Source: Enemella dayhoffiae
Lineage (GTDB): Bacteria > Actinomycetota > Actinomycetes > Propionibacteriales > Propionibacteriaceae
Reading direction: 5' to 3'
NCBI RefSeq assembly: GCF_002250625.1
Contig: NZ_NMVQ01000012.1
Span: forward strand, 248,001-312,000
DNA length: 64,000 bases
The notes beneath the pieces are model-generated. The model was not told the DNA's origin and did not search any database. It worked only from the letters and a program-made list of their open reading frames with translations. Of this stretch, positions 63,350 through 64,000 are shown in pieces. Every line of letters starts with the position of its first letter. The first letter of the stretch is position 1. Made by a program: the position numbers and the translations under genes.

Positions 63350-64000
63350 CGCTGTTCCAGTCCGGTTTCCGCCGGGTAGTCCCGGGTCGCGGCGGGCTGC
63401 TCGTCGTCGGTCTCCGGCTGGGCGTCGTCGTCCTCGGTCTCGTCGAAGTCGATCACCAGGCCCTCGAGCTGGGCGACGCGTTCGTCTGCGTCGGTCTCGC
63501 CGGCGGAGTCGAGCTTGGCGGCGGCGCCGAACCAGGTGTGCGCTCCGTCGCGGTCCCCCGCCTCGAGGAGCTGTTCGGCGTACGCGTAGCGCAGCCGGGC
63601 CGCGCTGGTTGCGGGAACACGCCTGCCGCGGGACCCCTGGATCTCGGACTCGAGCAGCCGGCGGGCCTCGGCGTGCTGGCCCTGATCGGCGCGGGCGCCG
63701 GCCTCGACGATCCGCATCTCGATCCGGGTGGCCGGGTCGAGGTCGAGTCGTTCGGCCTGCCGCGCCAGCTTGAGCGCCTCGTCGGGGCGGCCCAGGGCGC
63801 GCTCGCAGTCGGCCATCACCGGCAGGTATTCGTCGCCTCCGCTCATCCGTCGCAGTGCGCGGTATTCACTCAGTGCGGCGGCGAAGTCTGCGGCGGCGTA
63901 CGCGGTCTCGGCGACCGCGGCGCGCACCACAGGGAGCCGGGAGGCGAGCCGGCGGGCGACCTTGGCGTGCGCGTACGCGAGCTCAGGCTCGAGGTCGACC
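63346..64000 (-). CDS. Tetratricopeptide-like protein, 3' part (5' end outside window)
   Basis: The frame is open to the window edge, so at least 217 C-terminal residues are visible. The repeats are helix pairs: AETAYAAADFAAALSEYRALRRMSG, MADCERALGRPDEALKLARQAERLDL, VEAGARADQGQHAEARRLLESEIQ and YAEQLLEAGDRDGAHTWFGAAAKLD, in the TPR pattern. A very acidic tail follows. The visible GTG at 63930 is internal, because the same frame continues upstream as VDLEPELAYAHAKVARRLASRLP. It probably acts as a protein-binding scaffold; the partner is unknown. Confidence 0.8.
   Translation of the reverse strand, partial: VDLEPELAYAHAKVARRLASRLPVVRAAVAETAYAAADFAAALSEYRALRRMSGGDEYLPVMADCERALGRPDEALKLARQAERLDLDPATRIEMRIVEAGARADQGQHAEARRLLESEIQGSRGRRVPATSAARLRYAYAEQLLEAGDRDGAHTWFGAAAKLDSAGETDADERVAQLEGLVIDFDETEDDDAQPETDDEQPAATRDYPAETGLEQR

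Overview
The window is about 70% G+C and densely packed. Its gene content is that of a high-GC actinomycete: pafA/pafB/pafC, helY, tatA next to tatC, a pyrG-Nudix-xerD-parA-scpA-scpB-rluB run, tlyA-NAD kinase-recN, and an SCO7613-type membrane protein. The protein style and gene order point to the order Propionibacteriales, probably Propionibacteriaceae. That placement is inference; no rRNA gene lies in the window. Nothing indicates a plasmid or phage: there is no transposase, no integrase apart from housekeeping XerD, no CRISPR array and no recognisable defence or secondary-metabolite cluster.

Layout. 1-2 kb: the 3' part of glutaminyl-tRNA synthetase and a DUF309 protein. 2-4.5 kb (minus strand): a remnant of the lower kynurenine pathway (RidA-type 2-aminomuconate deaminase, 3-hydroxyanthranilate dioxygenase, a truncated ACMSD) running into a PLP-dependent ammonia-lyase. 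4.6-7 kb: a Tat-exported PhoX-type phosphatase with a possible PHO box. 7-10.6 kb: tRNA-Gln(CUG) and tRNA-Glu(CUC), a CPBP protease, gltX and a fumarylacetoacetase-family enzyme. 10.7-22.5 kb: a branched-chain amino acid region (cimA, ilvE, divergent leuB, ilvB-ilvN-ilvC behind a translated attenuator, ilvD). 22.6-26.4 kb: an alpha/beta hydrolase, a GT87-like membrane protein, a D-2-hydroxyacid dehydrogenase and hisF. 26.5-28.9 kb: an amino acid ABC transporter whose binding protein carries a one-base frameshift. 28.9-31.8 kb: tldD and its partner. 32-48 kb: the conserved pafA-FKBP-pafB-pafC-tatA-tatC-helY order, broken up by inserted genes (MarR unit, gluQ, TSUP permease, lipid kinase, DUF1707 protein, CynX-type transporter), with an MHS transporter beyond helY. 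48-55.5 kb: the pyrG-to-rluB chromosome segregation operon. 55.5-64 kb: a large membrane protein, a GyrI-like protein, recN, NAD kinase, tlyA, a HAD phosphatase and a TPR protein running off the window.

How the genes work together. cimA can make 2-oxobutyrate from pyruvate via citramalate, with LeuB as a plausible dehydrogenase. IlvBN, IlvC, IlvD and IlvE then complete isoleucine and valine synthesis. The ilvB leader encodes consecutive Ile-Leu-Val-Ile codons, and its stop codon abuts the first arm of a switching hairpin. Three related synthetases (GlnRS, GluRS, GluQ-RS) and two cognate tRNAs occur within 44 kb.

Expression signals. At least 17 genes lack a convincing Shine-Dalgarno site and instead have a TAnnnT-like -10 hexamer exactly 6-8 bases before the start codon, which predicts leaderless mRNAs. 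Many other genes overlap their neighbour through GTGA or ATGA junctions. The heptamer GGCGTAC/GTACGCC is strongly over-represented, and several intergenic gaps hold long inverted repeats belonging to dispersed families.
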